A stretch of 64,000 bases of DNA. Origin: a candidate division TM6 bacterium GW2011_GWF2_37_49. Lineage in GTDB: Bacteria; Babelota; Babeliae; Babelales; RVW-14. Every line of letters starts with the position of its first letter. Position 1 is the stretch's first letter. The notes under the pieces were generated by a model. The model did no database searches. It saw only the letters and a list, made by a program, of their open reading frames with translations, and was not told the DNA's origin. The position numbers were made by a program, and so were the translations under genes. This document shows, one piece after another, positions 46,401 to 55,342 of this stretch. The stretch is taken from contig LBTE01000001.1 in assembly GCA_000989955.1 (NCBI GenBank), forward strand, positions 62,001 to 126,000, read 5' to 3'.

Positions 46401-46854
46401 TTGCCGTTTCTTCAGCAGCAGCTTCTTTTTCGGCAGCCTTTTTTTCTTCGATTGCTTGTTGCTTATCTGCAAATTCTGCCATTTGTTTATCAACCGAATC
46501 TTTTGCATTAACACCAAGATCATCAGCTGAATGCTTGACAGCTTTATGCTTTGACTCATCAAGCCCTTCTGATGATATTCCTAAACTTTTTTTTGTTTGC
46601 TCAATTGATTCCTTGGCTTTACCAGAAAATCCTTTTCTTGCGGAATCTGAGCTTTCTTTAAGCTTTCCTTTAATATTAAAACCTTCCTTAATCTGTTTTT
46701 TAATGTCAAATTTATCTTTAATTTTCTTCTTTACGGATTCTTTTATCTTCGCAACCTTTTTTTTAAATCTAGATGCCGCACTAGACCCTGGATTAACAGA
46801 GCAAAAAGTAAATATTAGAATCACGCTTAATGCGGACAAAAATTTTTTACACAT
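43483..46854 (-). CDS. Giant secreted coiled-coil protein of unknown function
   Basis: 1123 residues with a signal peptide (MCKKFLSALSVILIFTFCSV). Residues 30-560 are extremely charged, Lys/Glu/Ala/Asp-rich and coiled-coil-prone (for example AIEEKKAAEKEAAAEETAKK). A hydrophobic helix near residues 575-600 (SAMLLAAVVPAILALILGAI) may span a membrane. The C-terminal 480 residues are a helical, less charged domain. GAGG precedes the ATG. It lies between the two giant FAMeT-like paralogues and may share a transcript with the upstream one (45-base gap). Confidence 0.75.
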   Translation of the reverse strand: MCKKFLSALSVILIFTFCSVNPGSSAASRFKKKVAKIKESVKKKIKDKFDIKKQIKEGFNIKGKLKESSDSARKGFSGKAKESIEQTKKSLGISSEGLDESKHKAVKHSADDLGVNAKDSVDKQMAEFADKQQAIEEKKAAEKEAAAEETAKKTAADEERKKAQAKTPMPDKDTKKDFIDQKDIKDGYYKSPSGKWVKVEEGQKFVEVDGKYLRIGEPPKKEPPTIIEKMKQAIASLTKQKQKSLADVMKQDIEKQKKEAIKSEIDELVQRQTKQGPEEDIQSKSGLEDQFIALGKKVALIFPDSSRAIMKASLKLKDTALQRNVEEINKDARAFKSKLYSGFLLTDQHASQSKAWDSEVKKQKQEAIKKFNDDLRTETKALLDAGKPPLSAKDIADREKALKKHLSSDDFRKEVEDSVFGKQKQVELADFDEKIKEENAALDKAGKPQLSDEEVKKQRISFEASLDSEDFKYKALALAKMQRLQKDNPKEYQKKLLEIAKKSKLNPSTLGEIFKPRDASKKLTALNKILTNPETEYEKSQKKALEAAYLNDVKTEMSQTFYEKMTDLSTKARAFSQSPSAMLLAAVVPAILALILGAIQKKVTELTLNWTGLDQGTLSQRALMGDDLNVQLAKMKEENQRLDFVAKQRADDIAKMSIKNAAIKVQADTLDAVSKVSNFYLTFDDYFKNILNKFGYYDRTLNASSKLKYSGGIIDSGIVLLFEYAGAGSIANSFTPVCTKIFPSTIEGEPIQFNAILESVNDSFSYELMAMLFGGYPEPIFLIKAISLFNTATKQFTDPDKRDEFLEDEFFKLFFKLMWTVDERATSRSNALEPNKYLWEPVYFKDVSKCIFNAPDVLRNIVKELVLKSVKGDGGIVADVSFEQFILDKFEDFNLLRMVPFEGDVDFEPDSEQFNPKEIEVGVLIVLMRALNDVLKLEKELIKCTDPVKMRYMNGTEDVMVGKTEYLQITSAAWDKLNQAQEKFVKATVDLGFDSGDPECKTLYQQAEAEHLNAAYAYDISALNFRKKVSAYVFDRTQGLEPETVLDFVGREIKRFYGLASNKDAFDAAFVKVFAPFAPNFPFTAQDILKYAKDSSPIKHPKPKIIETEIDATYDLQAATTAA

Positions 46855-46899
46855 AATCTACCTCATAAATACTTTTTGCTCTATTAAACTTATTAATAA

Positions 46900-49800
46900 C
46901 TATGCCGCAGGAACAGCCGGCGTTACCGGAACAGCTGGAGCTACCGGAGCCACGGGCTTTATAGGCTTTATATAGTTTATATCCATTTTATCTTTCAAAG
47001 GAATAATTGTTGTAACTGAAGAAGGCGAGACATCTTTGGTAGCTGGAGTCGGTGCTTGAGCTGGGGCTGGTACTGCTGAAACTGCTGGCGTTACAGGCTT
47101 TGTAGCTGGTTTATCAATTTTATTTGGATCTTGCATAGACGTCGTTGCTTGAACTGCAGGAACTGGCGTTGTTGTAGTTACAGGCTTCGTAACAGTTGCA
47201 ACAGCAGTAACTGGAGCAGAAACAGGCAACTTATTAGCTTTAGGTTTTTCAGTCGATTCAAATGGAGTCCCAACTCTAACATTTTTAACTGTTACCCCTC
47301 GGTCCCAATTACTAAAACCAACTGATCTAACAGAAGCTATTGGATAAGGATCAACCCAATCAAATTGTTTATTTTGGCCAAGAGCTCCAACTCCGCAAGA
47401 AATAACACCTTTATTTATATTAATCCAATACCTTTTGAATGATGTTTGATCAAGAGCAAGATCAGGATATTGCTTATGATCAAATGTAGCAACCTGGTCG
47501 CCTAAGCTCTTTCTGTGTATTGCGGTAAGTTTATTTTTCCACTTACCAAAAATAATTTCATACATTCTGCTATTTACATTACGAACTTTATAAGGATTCT
47601 CGCTAAGCCCTACAAACACATTATCCGCAGCCTTAGCTTCAAAAGTTATAGATCCGCTAGCTGGCGCAGGAAGCTTTACAGGAAACCAAAGATACTCACC
47701 TTTAAAATTAATTTTTATTCCATCGCGCATAAATGCCGATTCCTTCATAATCTTTGATGACACTTCATTAATCCAAACATACCAATCATCTCGCCGAGCT
47801 TCGTCTTCGGCATTTCCATAACCTGTAATATAAGCACTATTATAAGCACCTATAAAAGTATCAATAACTGTCTGAAAGAGCGGCAGCGTAGAGCTGGTAA
47901 CGTCAAGAGTATTGACCGTCTTGTAAAGATTGCTCAATCCATCCATAAACTTTGCTTTCACTGCGGTGTCACTAATAACGTAAAAATCAGTAACAAGTCT
48001 TACAGCATCAGCCCATTGCTTGGTTGCATAATCAAGCTGTGCAGGATCACCCATCTGTAACTGAAGCATAGATTCAAGCTTAGATTCAAGAATTGCTTTG
48101 TTTTTTTGTGCCTCTGCACTAATTTCAGCAGATCCTCCAGCTTGTCTTTGAACAGCCTCTGAATAAATATAGCGTGCACCTAACTCTGAAATTTGATCAA
48201 TCCTTGCTTGTAAGCCTGAAGCAAGCAAGTTAAGTCCTCCACCAATAAGGCCCGCCCCAAGAGAAAAACCAATAGCAACGGAACTGCTTATTATTTCAGG
48301 ACCAGTAGCATAAGCAATAGTTTGAGCCACTCTAAACGATGATTCAGCTGCAGAAGAAATCATTTTAACAGCAAAATCAAGAGACTTCTTTTCTTGAGAT
48401 GGATCTTGATATAGAAGCGTAATTTGTGGCAGACCAGACTTATCAACATCAATTTTAAAATGATAATCTGAATCTGGTAATGGAGTTCCATTAACTTGAA
48501 ACATAGTTCCAGTTAACATATCTCTAAATCTAACAGCTGGGCCTTCCTGCATAATTTTGTATATAAAAGGAGATATTATACTTAAAGAGCCTTTAAATGG
48601 AGAAAAGCGCCTGCTTTTTTTATAGTCTGAATCTGCCTCTTCAAGCCCTAACTCCACCTCCGGCCAAATTTCAAGATTTTTGATAGAAGCCTTACCTCCA
48701 AATCCAACTCTGAATATACCCTTTGGATAGCTTGAATCAACAAGTGCACAAAATGTATTTTCGCCTACATCTCCATTACCAATAAATATTAATCCTTTAT
48801 AAAAGCTAACCCAATATTTATTTACCACATCAGCCTTTAGTGCTGCCAATGGAAGCACTCCAGCATTAATTTTGTATAAATTTTGTCCACCATTCAGACG
48901 TTCAATCAATGTCGCAGTATTTTTATCAGCTCCAAATGTTATTTTGTACCCTTCATTGTTAGCATTTCCAAGCATCAATGAGGCATCTTCTGTGCCCTTT
49001 GCCTCAAATGCGACGGTGCCGGCATCTGCAGGAGAAAGTGGCAGTCTATGCCAAGCTATAGAATCTCCAGATCCAACTTGAATTGACTTTGAATCTGATA
49101 CATATGGCGCCCGTGCAGGAATAATAGCAATCGGAGCGCTAATTTTTTGAACATCTGCAAATTTAACTGTCGATTCAAATGTACTAAATCCAACTCTTTC
49201 TATATTTTTTGCAGGACTTGGATCTTGCCATGCCATTAAAATACCTGTTCCAGGATCACCTTTTCCAAGTATGAAGAGGCCATTGTTATCACTAACCCAC
49301 ATTTGCTCAATCATGCCTGGCATAATTCTGGCGTTAGCGTTCTGTTCAATATTTATTGACTGTACAGCCTCTCCATTTTTATAAATTGTTGTTTTAGTAT
49401 TATCACACTCACCAAACGCAATTTTATAAACTGTTTGAGGAGCAACGCTGTTTGAGAAGCATACGTGCACATCGCCACCTGTTGACAAAGCCCTAAATGC
49501 GACAGTTCCTTTGCCAGGAATTGGCAAAGATTCACCAAGCCATGCAAAGCCACGAGAACGCAAAGGATTTACGGTTACAATCATTTCGGGCCCAAAATTG
49601 TCTAACTCGTAGCGTCCATGGCCATGAAATTCTGGACTGCGGTGTGCCCATACATAAGATTTCATAGAATATCCTGGAGCTATTGTATCTTTTGGAGCGC
49701 CTCCATCATCCTCGTTAGGAAGATATGTCACCGTTTCAATTGATATTTTTGTCGACTGACTCAATGCGGCTGGAGCACCGTCATAACCAGTTTTTCCAAT

Positions 49801-50871
49801 ATCTGATTTTGCAAGATTACTTATCCTTTCGGCCTTAACACCCAACGCCTCTAGCTCTTTTTTCTTAGCTTCAAGTTGTGCTTTTTTAGGAATAGCTGGA
49901 TGCCTTGAGGCATTTGCTTCGATATGCAAAACATCGTCTGCCTTGCCAACAGTTCCTTCATGCACTTCTACAGTTACATCACTAGGAGCCCCAAACGCTC
50001 TATACGTTACACGAACCAAACGCCCAGGTGTTTTATATCCAACCAAATTTCTAACCCAGTTAGGATCATCAAAATGAAGCACACCATCAACTACTTTTGA
50101 TTGCATCTCACCGGTAACGTTATACGCCGTACTGCCATCAATACCCCACGTTGGATCGGTATATTCAAGTCGTCCAGCCATCCACGATCCAGAAATCTTG
50201 GCCTTCACAATTGTTAATAAAGGATTATCTTTTAATAGTTGTTTAATCTCTTCTTCCAGTTGTTGAATTTCGTTTTTCAACGCAGGACCCTTCGTTGCAT
50301 CATCTGAGCTTGAAGCATCAAGAGCAGCCATCAAAAATCCGCCAGTTGCCTTATTTTTTAAATGAGCTACGGTAAGCGTATCTCCACATTTTGGATCTTC
50401 AGTTAACTCCCAATAACAACTATCATCCAAGCCTTTTTTGAGTAAAACTTCAAACGTTTTTGGGTCTGAATAAAGATAAAAATCTTCAGCAACATCTGAC
50501 GACAACGTAATATGTTTTTCACCTTCGTGTGTTATACTGAACTGGGCAGCTAAATCCTTTGGGTCTTTGGTATCAGCATAAAGATGCCATTCCGTATCTT
50601 TCCCCTTTTTTGCAGCCCTGTAATATGTACCAAAACCAGTCTTGAGAGACTTCAATCTTACTACTGACCCATCAGCGCCTAGTTGTGAGCTAAGAGGACG
50701 AGATTCAGAGTAAAAAAGACATGAATATGGACTTAAATTTGTAAAAAGATCGATTTTAGCAAGCCCATGTTGCTGAAAATCTTCTGCTTGCACAGTTGTG
50801 TTAAAAAAATCAAAAAAACACAAACCAACAAAACAACAAAAAAACAAAACATTCCGTAACCTTCTATTCAT
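46900..50871 (-). CDS. Giant secreted protein with three FAMeT-like beta domains (paralogue 1)
   Basis: 1323 residues, signal peptide (RRLRNVLFFCCFVGLCFF), AGGAG before the ATG. Three Methyltransf_FA-like repeats, e.g. YEIIFGKWKNKLTAIHRKS, YWININKGVISCGVGALGQN, DPYPIASVRSVGFSNW in the last one, roughly residues 420-580, 600-745 and 1075-1220. A helical middle with a hydrophobic, glycine-rich stretch (VAIGFSLGAGLIGGGLNLLA). The last 100 residues are a low-complexity Ala/Pro/Thr/Val tail, longer than in the paralogue at 39474. Such domains bind ligands in eukaryotic proteins; a surface or host-contact role is inferred. Confidence 0.8.
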   Translation of the reverse strand: MNRRLRNVLFFCCFVGLCFFDFFNTTVQAEDFQQHGLAKIDLFTNLSPYSCLFYSESRPLSSQLGADGSVVRLKSLKTGFGTYYRAAKKGKDTEWHLYADTKDPKDLAAQFSITHEGEKHITLSSDVAEDFYLYSDPKTFEVLLKKGLDDSCYWELTEDPKCGDTLTVAHLKNKATGGFLMAALDASSSDDATKGPALKNEIQQLEEEIKQLLKDNPLLTIVKAKISGSWMAGRLEYTDPTWGIDGSTAYNVTGEMQSKVVDGVLHFDDPNWVRNLVGYKTPGRLVRVTYRAFGAPSDVTVEVHEGTVGKADDVLHIEANASRHPAIPKKAQLEAKKKELEALGVKAERISNLAKSDIGKTGYDGAPAALSQSTKISIETVTYLPNEDDGGAPKDTIAPGYSMKSYVWAHRSPEFHGHGRYELDNFGPEMIVTVNPLRSRGFAWLGESLPIPGKGTVAFRALSTGGDVHVCFSNSVAPQTVYKIAFGECDNTKTTIYKNGEAVQSINIEQNANARIMPGMIEQMWVSDNNGLFILGKGDPGTGILMAWQDPSPAKNIERVGFSTFESTVKFADVQKISAPIAIIPARAPYVSDSKSIQVGSGDSIAWHRLPLSPADAGTVAFEAKGTEDASLMLGNANNEGYKITFGADKNTATLIERLNGGQNLYKINAGVLPLAALKADVVNKYWVSFYKGLIFIGNGDVGENTFCALVDSSYPKGIFRVGFGGKASIKNLEIWPEVELGLEEADSDYKKSRRFSPFKGSLSIISPFIYKIMQEGPAVRFRDMLTGTMFQVNGTPLPDSDYHFKIDVDKSGLPQITLLYQDPSQEKKSLDFAVKMISSAAESSFRVAQTIAYATGPEIISSSVAIGFSLGAGLIGGGLNLLASGLQARIDQISELGARYIYSEAVQRQAGGSAEISAEAQKNKAILESKLESMLQLQMGDPAQLDYATKQWADAVRLVTDFYVISDTAVKAKFMDGLSNLYKTVNTLDVTSSTLPLFQTVIDTFIGAYNSAYITGYGNAEDEARRDDWYVWINEVSSKIMKESAFMRDGIKINFKGEYLWFPVKLPAPASGSITFEAKAADNVFVGLSENPYKVRNVNSRMYEIIFGKWKNKLTAIHRKSLGDQVATFDHKQYPDLALDQTSFKRYWININKGVISCGVGALGQNKQFDWVDPYPIASVRSVGFSNWDRGVTVKNVRVGTPFESTEKPKANKLPVSAPVTAVATVTKPVTTTTPVPAVQATTSMQDPNKIDKPATKPVTPAVSAVPAPAQAPTPATKDVSPSSVTTIIPLKDKMDINYIKPIKPVAPVAPAVPVTPAVPAA

Positions 50872-51031
50872 TACATTCTCCTTTTTTTAAAAAAAATAAT
50901 TTACATGTTTTAAAGCTAAAAAATTTAAGCAATAAAATTCAATATTTTTAAAAAAATCTTATAATACTTGATTAAATCAATATAACAAATATATCCAAAA
51001 GCAGCTTTAGATCGAACGATAAAAATATGCT

Positions 51032-51166
51032 GGCACTTTGCGCAATTTTTGAAAAAATGTTTTGTGATGGCTCTCCAGATCTTCGCTAGCAGGCGGGGGT
51101 TAAAAATTTATTAAATTTTTGGCAGGCGCAATTTGATGAACATTGTGAAGGGGCATACTTGATGTA
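51032..51166 (-). repeat. 135-nt dispersed repeat, copy J
   Basis: Minus orientation: TACATCAAGTATGCCCC at 51166, central AAATTTTTAACCCCCGCC, end AAAATTGCGCAAAGTGCC. 135 nt. Lies 144 bases after the topA stop on the same strand and before the giant gene starting at 50871. Confidence 0.72.
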
Positions 51167-51205
51167 TACCCCTGTAAATCACTTGTTTGACTTAAGAATT
51201 ATGTT

Positions 51206-51287
51206 CGTTCGTATGGATTCGACTTCGCTCACCACGAACGGCTTATTCGCCCCGTTCGCCCTGAGCACCGTCGAATGGGTACGAACG
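51206..51287. repeat. Imperfect palindrome downstream of topA
   Basis: CGTTCGTATGGATTCGAC (51206-51223) pairs with GTCGAATGGGTACGAACG (51270-51287) with a few mismatches, and an inner stem CGAACGG/CCCGTTCG lies between. It shares the TGGATTCGACT block and CCTGAGC core with the palindrome at 1738-1808. Confidence 0.65.
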
Positions 51288-51309
51288 TGGCTCAGATTAT
51301 GCAAAAATT

Positions 51310-53640
51310 TTATTTATCAGAATCTTCATGATCTTGCGAATCATGCCCCGTTGATTCTTTGAATCCACAAGACTCTTTGTTTGGGCATGTCAGCGTAATC
51401 ACACCGGCTTTGTTTTTAGTCAAAAGCAAGTATGGATGCTTACACTTTGGGCATGGCTGTTCTTTGACATCTGAAAATATTGCAAATTTACACTTTGGAT
51501 AATTTGAGCATCCCCAAAAAGTTCCGCCTTTCCAACGACGTTTTGTGATAGCACCATTGCACGTCGGACAAGGCATAGAAAGCTTGTCTTGATGAATATA
51601 TTTACACTCAGGATATCCTGGACATGCTATGAATGGACCAAATTTGCCAATTCTTTGAACAAGCTGTCGATCACACTGAGGGCACTTCATATCCACAGTT
51701 TGAACTTTGGACTCAGCAGTAACAAGCTGAATATTGCCACTTTCATCACGTTTAAAATTAGAGGTATATTTACACTCCGGATAGTTAGAACAACCAACAA
51801 AATCGCCATTTTTGCTAAATCGAATGTATAATTCTTTGCCACATTCAGGGCATTTCATGTTCGCTTGGATCGACTTTTTGCCAATGTCTTTACCACCAAA
51901 ATGTATTAAATCTTTGCGGAATTTTTCATAAAATTCAGTCAAAACAACATCTCGATCAGCAGATCCATCTTCAATTTTATCGAGCCCTTCTTCCATTTTT
52001 GCCGTAAAATCAACATTAATTATGTCTGGCAAGTTTTGCGAAAGCATGTCGCTGACAGCTCGACCAAGCTCAGTTGGGAAAAAGCGCTTCTTCTCTCTGT
52101 CGGCGTAACCACGCTTCTGGATTGTTGATAAAATAGTTGCGTAGGTGCTCGGACGGCCAATGCCTAATTTTTCAAGCTCTTTAACCAAAGAAGCTTCTGT
52201 AAATCGTGGAGGTGGCTGAGTGAAATGCTGCTTTGGATCAATCTTTTGCAAATTTAAAGAATCTTTTTCTTTGAGGCCTTTCGGAATCTTTACAATATCT
52301 TTTTGCTCTTCTTCATCTTCGATTTCGTAAACTTTTAAAAAACCATCAAATTTTAACGTCGAGCCGGTAACTCTGAAAACGTAGTCTCCGCCAGCTATTT
52401 CGATTTGACGCAAAGAATATTCTGCTGGAGTCATCTGACACGCAACAAAGCGCCGCCAGATCAGCTCATACAATTTATATGCATCTTTTTCAAGGTATCG
52501 CTCGATGGTTTGCGGTATTCTGTCAACGTTAATCGGTCGTATGGCTTCGTGGGCATCCTGCGCACTATCTTTCGTTGAGTATGCGTTAGCAGCCTTTGGA
52601 AGATAGTCTTGACCATATTCTTTTGAAATAAATTCACGCGTAGCACTCAAGGCCGTATCAGAAATTCGCAAAGAATCGGTTCTCATGTATGTAATCAAAG
52701 CCTCTATGTTATCGCTGCCAAGCGAAATACCCTCATACAATTTTTGCGCCACAGACATGGTTTTGTCGACAGAAAAACCTAATTTATTGTAGGCATCTTG
52801 CTGCAATGTACTGGTCATGAAAGGCGGAAGAGGTCGCTTGGCTCGAACAGAATCGGTGATTTTTTCGATGCTATATTTTTCAGCACTAGCACCTTTGACG
52901 ATTTTGTCCGACTCTTCTTTATTTTTAATTTTTATTGTTTTGCCGCAGACTTTGACTAGTTCTGCAGTCAAAGTCTGCTTTGCATCAATTTTAAATATGC
53001 CGTGAATTGACCAATATTCATCTGGTTTAAACGCCTGAATAGAGGCTTCACGATTGCAAATCAAAAGCAACGCAACAGACTGTACGCGGCCCGCAGATAA
53101 TCCCTTTTTAATCTTGCGCCACAGAATAGGTGATACTTCGTAGCCTACCCAGCGATCAAGCACTCTTCGCGCCTGCTGAGCGCCAACTTTCTTCATATTA
53201 ACCAAAGACTTGTGACCAATTGCGTCTAAAATCGCTGGTTTTGTAATTTCGTTAAACGTTATGCGATAAATTTTTGATGGATCCGAAAAAATATCCTCAA
53301 TCTCCTGGCCTATGTGCCAAGAAATAATCTCCCCTTCGCGGTCAGGGTCAGTTGCCAAAAATATCTCGCTGGAATCCTTAGCCTGGCTGCAAATGTCGGT
53401 AATGACTTTTGATTTATCCTTTAAAACCTCATAATCTATATCAATTTTATGCGTCTTTTCATTAATAGTTACTCCAGTTTGCTTGGATGGCAAATCTTTG
53501 ACATGCCCAAGGGTTGACATAATTTTATAGTCTTTCCCCAAAAATTTAGAAATTGTCTTGATTTTGGCTGGAGACTCAACAATAATTAATTTCGGCCCGT
53601 TCGGATTCATAGTTTTAGTCTTTTTTGCTTTGCGTCCCAT
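51310..53640 (-). CDS. topA: DNA topoisomerase I
   Basis: 776 residues from the ATG at 53640, with GGGGGG upstream (the in-frame TTG at 53655 overlaps it). TOPRIM domain at the start (PKLIIVESPAKIKTISKFLG, ATDPDREGEIISWH), the catalytic tyrosine in ALITYMRTDSLRIS, and four C-terminal C4 zinc ribbons (CPECGKELYIRFSKNG...CSNYPEC, CPQC...CPGYPEC, CPTC...CSNYPKC, CPKC...C). Relaxes negative supercoils. Length and finger number are typical. Confidence 0.96.
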   Translation of the reverse strand: MGRKAKKTKTMNPNGPKLIIVESPAKIKTISKFLGKDYKIMSTLGHVKDLPSKQTGVTINEKTHKIDIDYEVLKDKSKVITDICSQAKDSSEIFLATDPDREGEIISWHIGQEIEDIFSDPSKIYRITFNEITKPAILDAIGHKSLVNMKKVGAQQARRVLDRWVGYEVSPILWRKIKKGLSAGRVQSVALLLICNREASIQAFKPDEYWSIHGIFKIDAKQTLTAELVKVCGKTIKIKNKEESDKIVKGASAEKYSIEKITDSVRAKRPLPPFMTSTLQQDAYNKLGFSVDKTMSVAQKLYEGISLGSDNIEALITYMRTDSLRISDTALSATREFISKEYGQDYLPKAANAYSTKDSAQDAHEAIRPINVDRIPQTIERYLEKDAYKLYELIWRRFVACQMTPAEYSLRQIEIAGGDYVFRVTGSTLKFDGFLKVYEIEDEEEQKDIVKIPKGLKEKDSLNLQKIDPKQHFTQPPPRFTEASLVKELEKLGIGRPSTYATILSTIQKRGYADREKKRFFPTELGRAVSDMLSQNLPDIINVDFTAKMEEGLDKIEDGSADRDVVLTEFYEKFRKDLIHFGGKDIGKKSIQANMKCPECGKELYIRFSKNGDFVGCSNYPECKYTSNFKRDESGNIQLVTAESKVQTVDMKCPQCDRQLVQRIGKFGPFIACPGYPECKYIHQDKLSMPCPTCNGAITKRRWKGGTFWGCSNYPKCKFAIFSDVKEQPCPKCKHPYLLLTKNKAGVITLTCPNKESCGFKESTGHDSQDHEDSDK

Positions 53641-53950
53641 TTTGCCCCCCAGCAAAGTTAAACTGTTTTATTTATACAAAAGGTGTTTATCGCTTTGTTT
53701 ATATTTTATTTTTATTTTGTCAAAGCAATTTTACAAATTACCACTCAAATGTCACCATAAAACTACCAACACCTTTGACAAATTGTCAATAATATCAAAA
53801 ACAAGCTTAAAATCGCACACTTAAGCAACAAAAGACATTTTACTGCTTCATCCAAAGCCATTAAAACTATTTTTAGAAAACGCAAAACAAAAAACTGATT
53901 TACGTCTTTAATAAGCTGACTACAAATAAATATATTTAATTTAATTTATT
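53641..53950. other. Intergenic region, nothing recognised
   Basis: 310 AT-rich bases between topA and the ankyrin gene at 53951. It contains the topA ribosome site at its left end; I see no repeat, RNA gene or supported ORF in the rest. Confidence 0.5.
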
Positions 53951-54499
53951 TTATTTGATTATCGCCATTCCATTGATCTGCCAATCTAGAATTACAGCAA
54001 CAACATCTGGATGCCCTTTATATTCGGCTAATTTTAATGACGTAAAACCATTCATGTCAACTAAATCAAACCTAGCACCTTTATACAGAAGTAGTTTTAC
54101 AACATCAGCATAACCACATTCTGCAGCAACATGCAAAGCCGTCTGCCCATGCTCATCTACGGCATCTAATACGGCATTGGCACGCAAAAGCCGTTCTACA
54201 AGAATAACATCCCCGCAAGCTGCAACAAAGTGTAAAAATGATCTACCATCACGCAGCTTTATCTCATTAACATCCTGGTTATGTTCAATATAAAAAGTAA
54301 CTAATTTTAAATTTCTTTTTATTTCTAATCGCTTTTCTAATTCCGGGTCAAAAAGAACAGGCTTTAATGATCTTGACAGTACTCCAGATTTTTTTATACA
54401 ACCCTTTGTTCGCTTAGAGCCACTATCCATAGCACATGCATACTGTCCAACAATTACTAAAAAAACTGAAATTAATAATAAATTTAATACTTTTTTCAC
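53951..54499 (-). CDS. Secreted ankyrin-repeat protein
   Basis: 182 residues, start read as a GTG with AGGGG upstream. Signal peptide (KKVLNLLLISVFLVIVGQYA). Residues 83-180 are three ankyrin repeats (DGRSFLHFVAACGDVILVER, HGQTALHVAAECGYADVVKL, NGFTSLKLAEYKGHPDVVAV). Ankyrin repeats bind other proteins; export suggests targets in the envelope or in a host. It follows another small ankyrin-type gene by 38 bases. Confidence 0.82.
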   Translation of the reverse strand: MKKVLNLLLISVFLVIVGQYACAMDSGSKRTKGCIKKSGVLSRSLKPVLFDPELEKRLEIKRNLKLVTFYIEHNQDVNEIKLRDGRSFLHFVAACGDVILVERLLRANAVLDAVDEHGQTALHVAAECGYADVVKLLLYKGARFDLVDMNGFTSLKLAEYKGHPDVVAVILDWQINGMAIIK

Positions 54500-54537
54500 C
54501 TAAAACCCCTATAAATTTAAATATTTTCAATTTTCAA

Positions 54538-55005
54538 TTATTGCTTTAACAATTCATAAATTCGTACATAGTATGATTTATCTAAATCTGACAAATTTTC
54601 ATATTTTATAATAAAATCTAGATCAGAAATCAAAGTCTCACCTTGAATGTTTTTTTTGTTTACAATTATCTTTAATTCATCCATTTTATTGCGAGCCTGA
54701 AATACCTTATTTACTATCGTAGCTACAATATCATACTGACCGCTTAAGCATACATATTCAAATCCAACAGCTCCACAGCCAAACGTAGCCCCTTTTTGCA
54801 ATAGCACATCAACGATATCTATTAATCCTAGGTAGCATGCTTTATCCAGAGGACTTATTCCATACAAATCTATAATATTAACATCACCATCATAACGCAT
54901 CACCGCATCCAAATCGCCTTTGACAATATCATCAAATAATTGTCCTTGCACAAATTGCACCAACATGCTAACCAAAAACACTGCTATCTTCCAATTTTTC
55001 ATCAT
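54538..55005 (-). CDS. Small secreted ankyrin-like protein
   Basis: 155 residues from the first of two adjacent ATGs at 55005, with AAGGA upstream. Signal peptide (KNWKIAVFLVSMLVQFVQG). Two ankyrin-like repeats are visible (YGISPLDKACYLGLIDIVDV and VGFEYVCLSGQYDIVATIV), the second degenerate. The C-terminal 50 residues are charged helix. Same strand and close to the next ankyrin gene, so probably cotranscribed. Confidence 0.75.
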   Translation of the reverse strand: MMKNWKIAVFLVSMLVQFVQGQLFDDIVKGDLDAVMRYDGDVNIIDLYGISPLDKACYLGLIDIVDVLLQKGATFGCGAVGFEYVCLSGQYDIVATIVNKVFQARNKMDELKIIVNKKNIQGETLISDLDFIIKYENLSDLDKSYYVRIYELLKQ

Positions 55006-55283
55006 ATAATCCTTCTTATAAATTAACCAAAAATAAACCACATACAAATAATCCAGACGTTGAACAAAATACCAAAACTCACATATTTAATGAGCATATA
55101 CCAGAACAATTGCATCAATTTCAAGATTCAAAAACTACGAAAAGTACAACTACTTTATCGATAATACTGCAGAAATCAAGAAAAAACTAAACTAATTAAG
55201 CCAAAGCTATCACCCCAACGAACAGACATCGATAACACCGCGCCGTAACCATGACCAGATCAAAACATTGACGCATCGACAAG
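55006..55283. other. Intergenic region, nothing recognised
   Basis: AT-rich gap between the small ankyrin gene and the terminator of the gene at 55343. No repeat-family copy or supported ORF was seen. A short stretch near 55250 (CAGATCAAAACATTGACGC) recurs in similar form near 56470. Confidence 0.4.
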
Positions 55284-55313
55284 AAAAGCCGGCTTACATT
55301 TACGCAAGCCGGC
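55284..55313 (-). terminator. Intrinsic terminator
   Basis: On the minus strand GCCGGCTT (55313-55306) pairs with AAGCCGGC (55295-55288), followed by TTTTC. It lies 30 bases after the stop of the gene at 55343. Confidence 0.75.
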
Positions 55314-55342
55314 CAAAATTTACTCAAAAACCAAACTCTGGT

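Noticed and set aside
51159-51362. 67-codon ORF over the palindrome downstream of topA
   Set aside because: Spans a dispersed palindrome and the end of topA on the other strand; no ribosome site.
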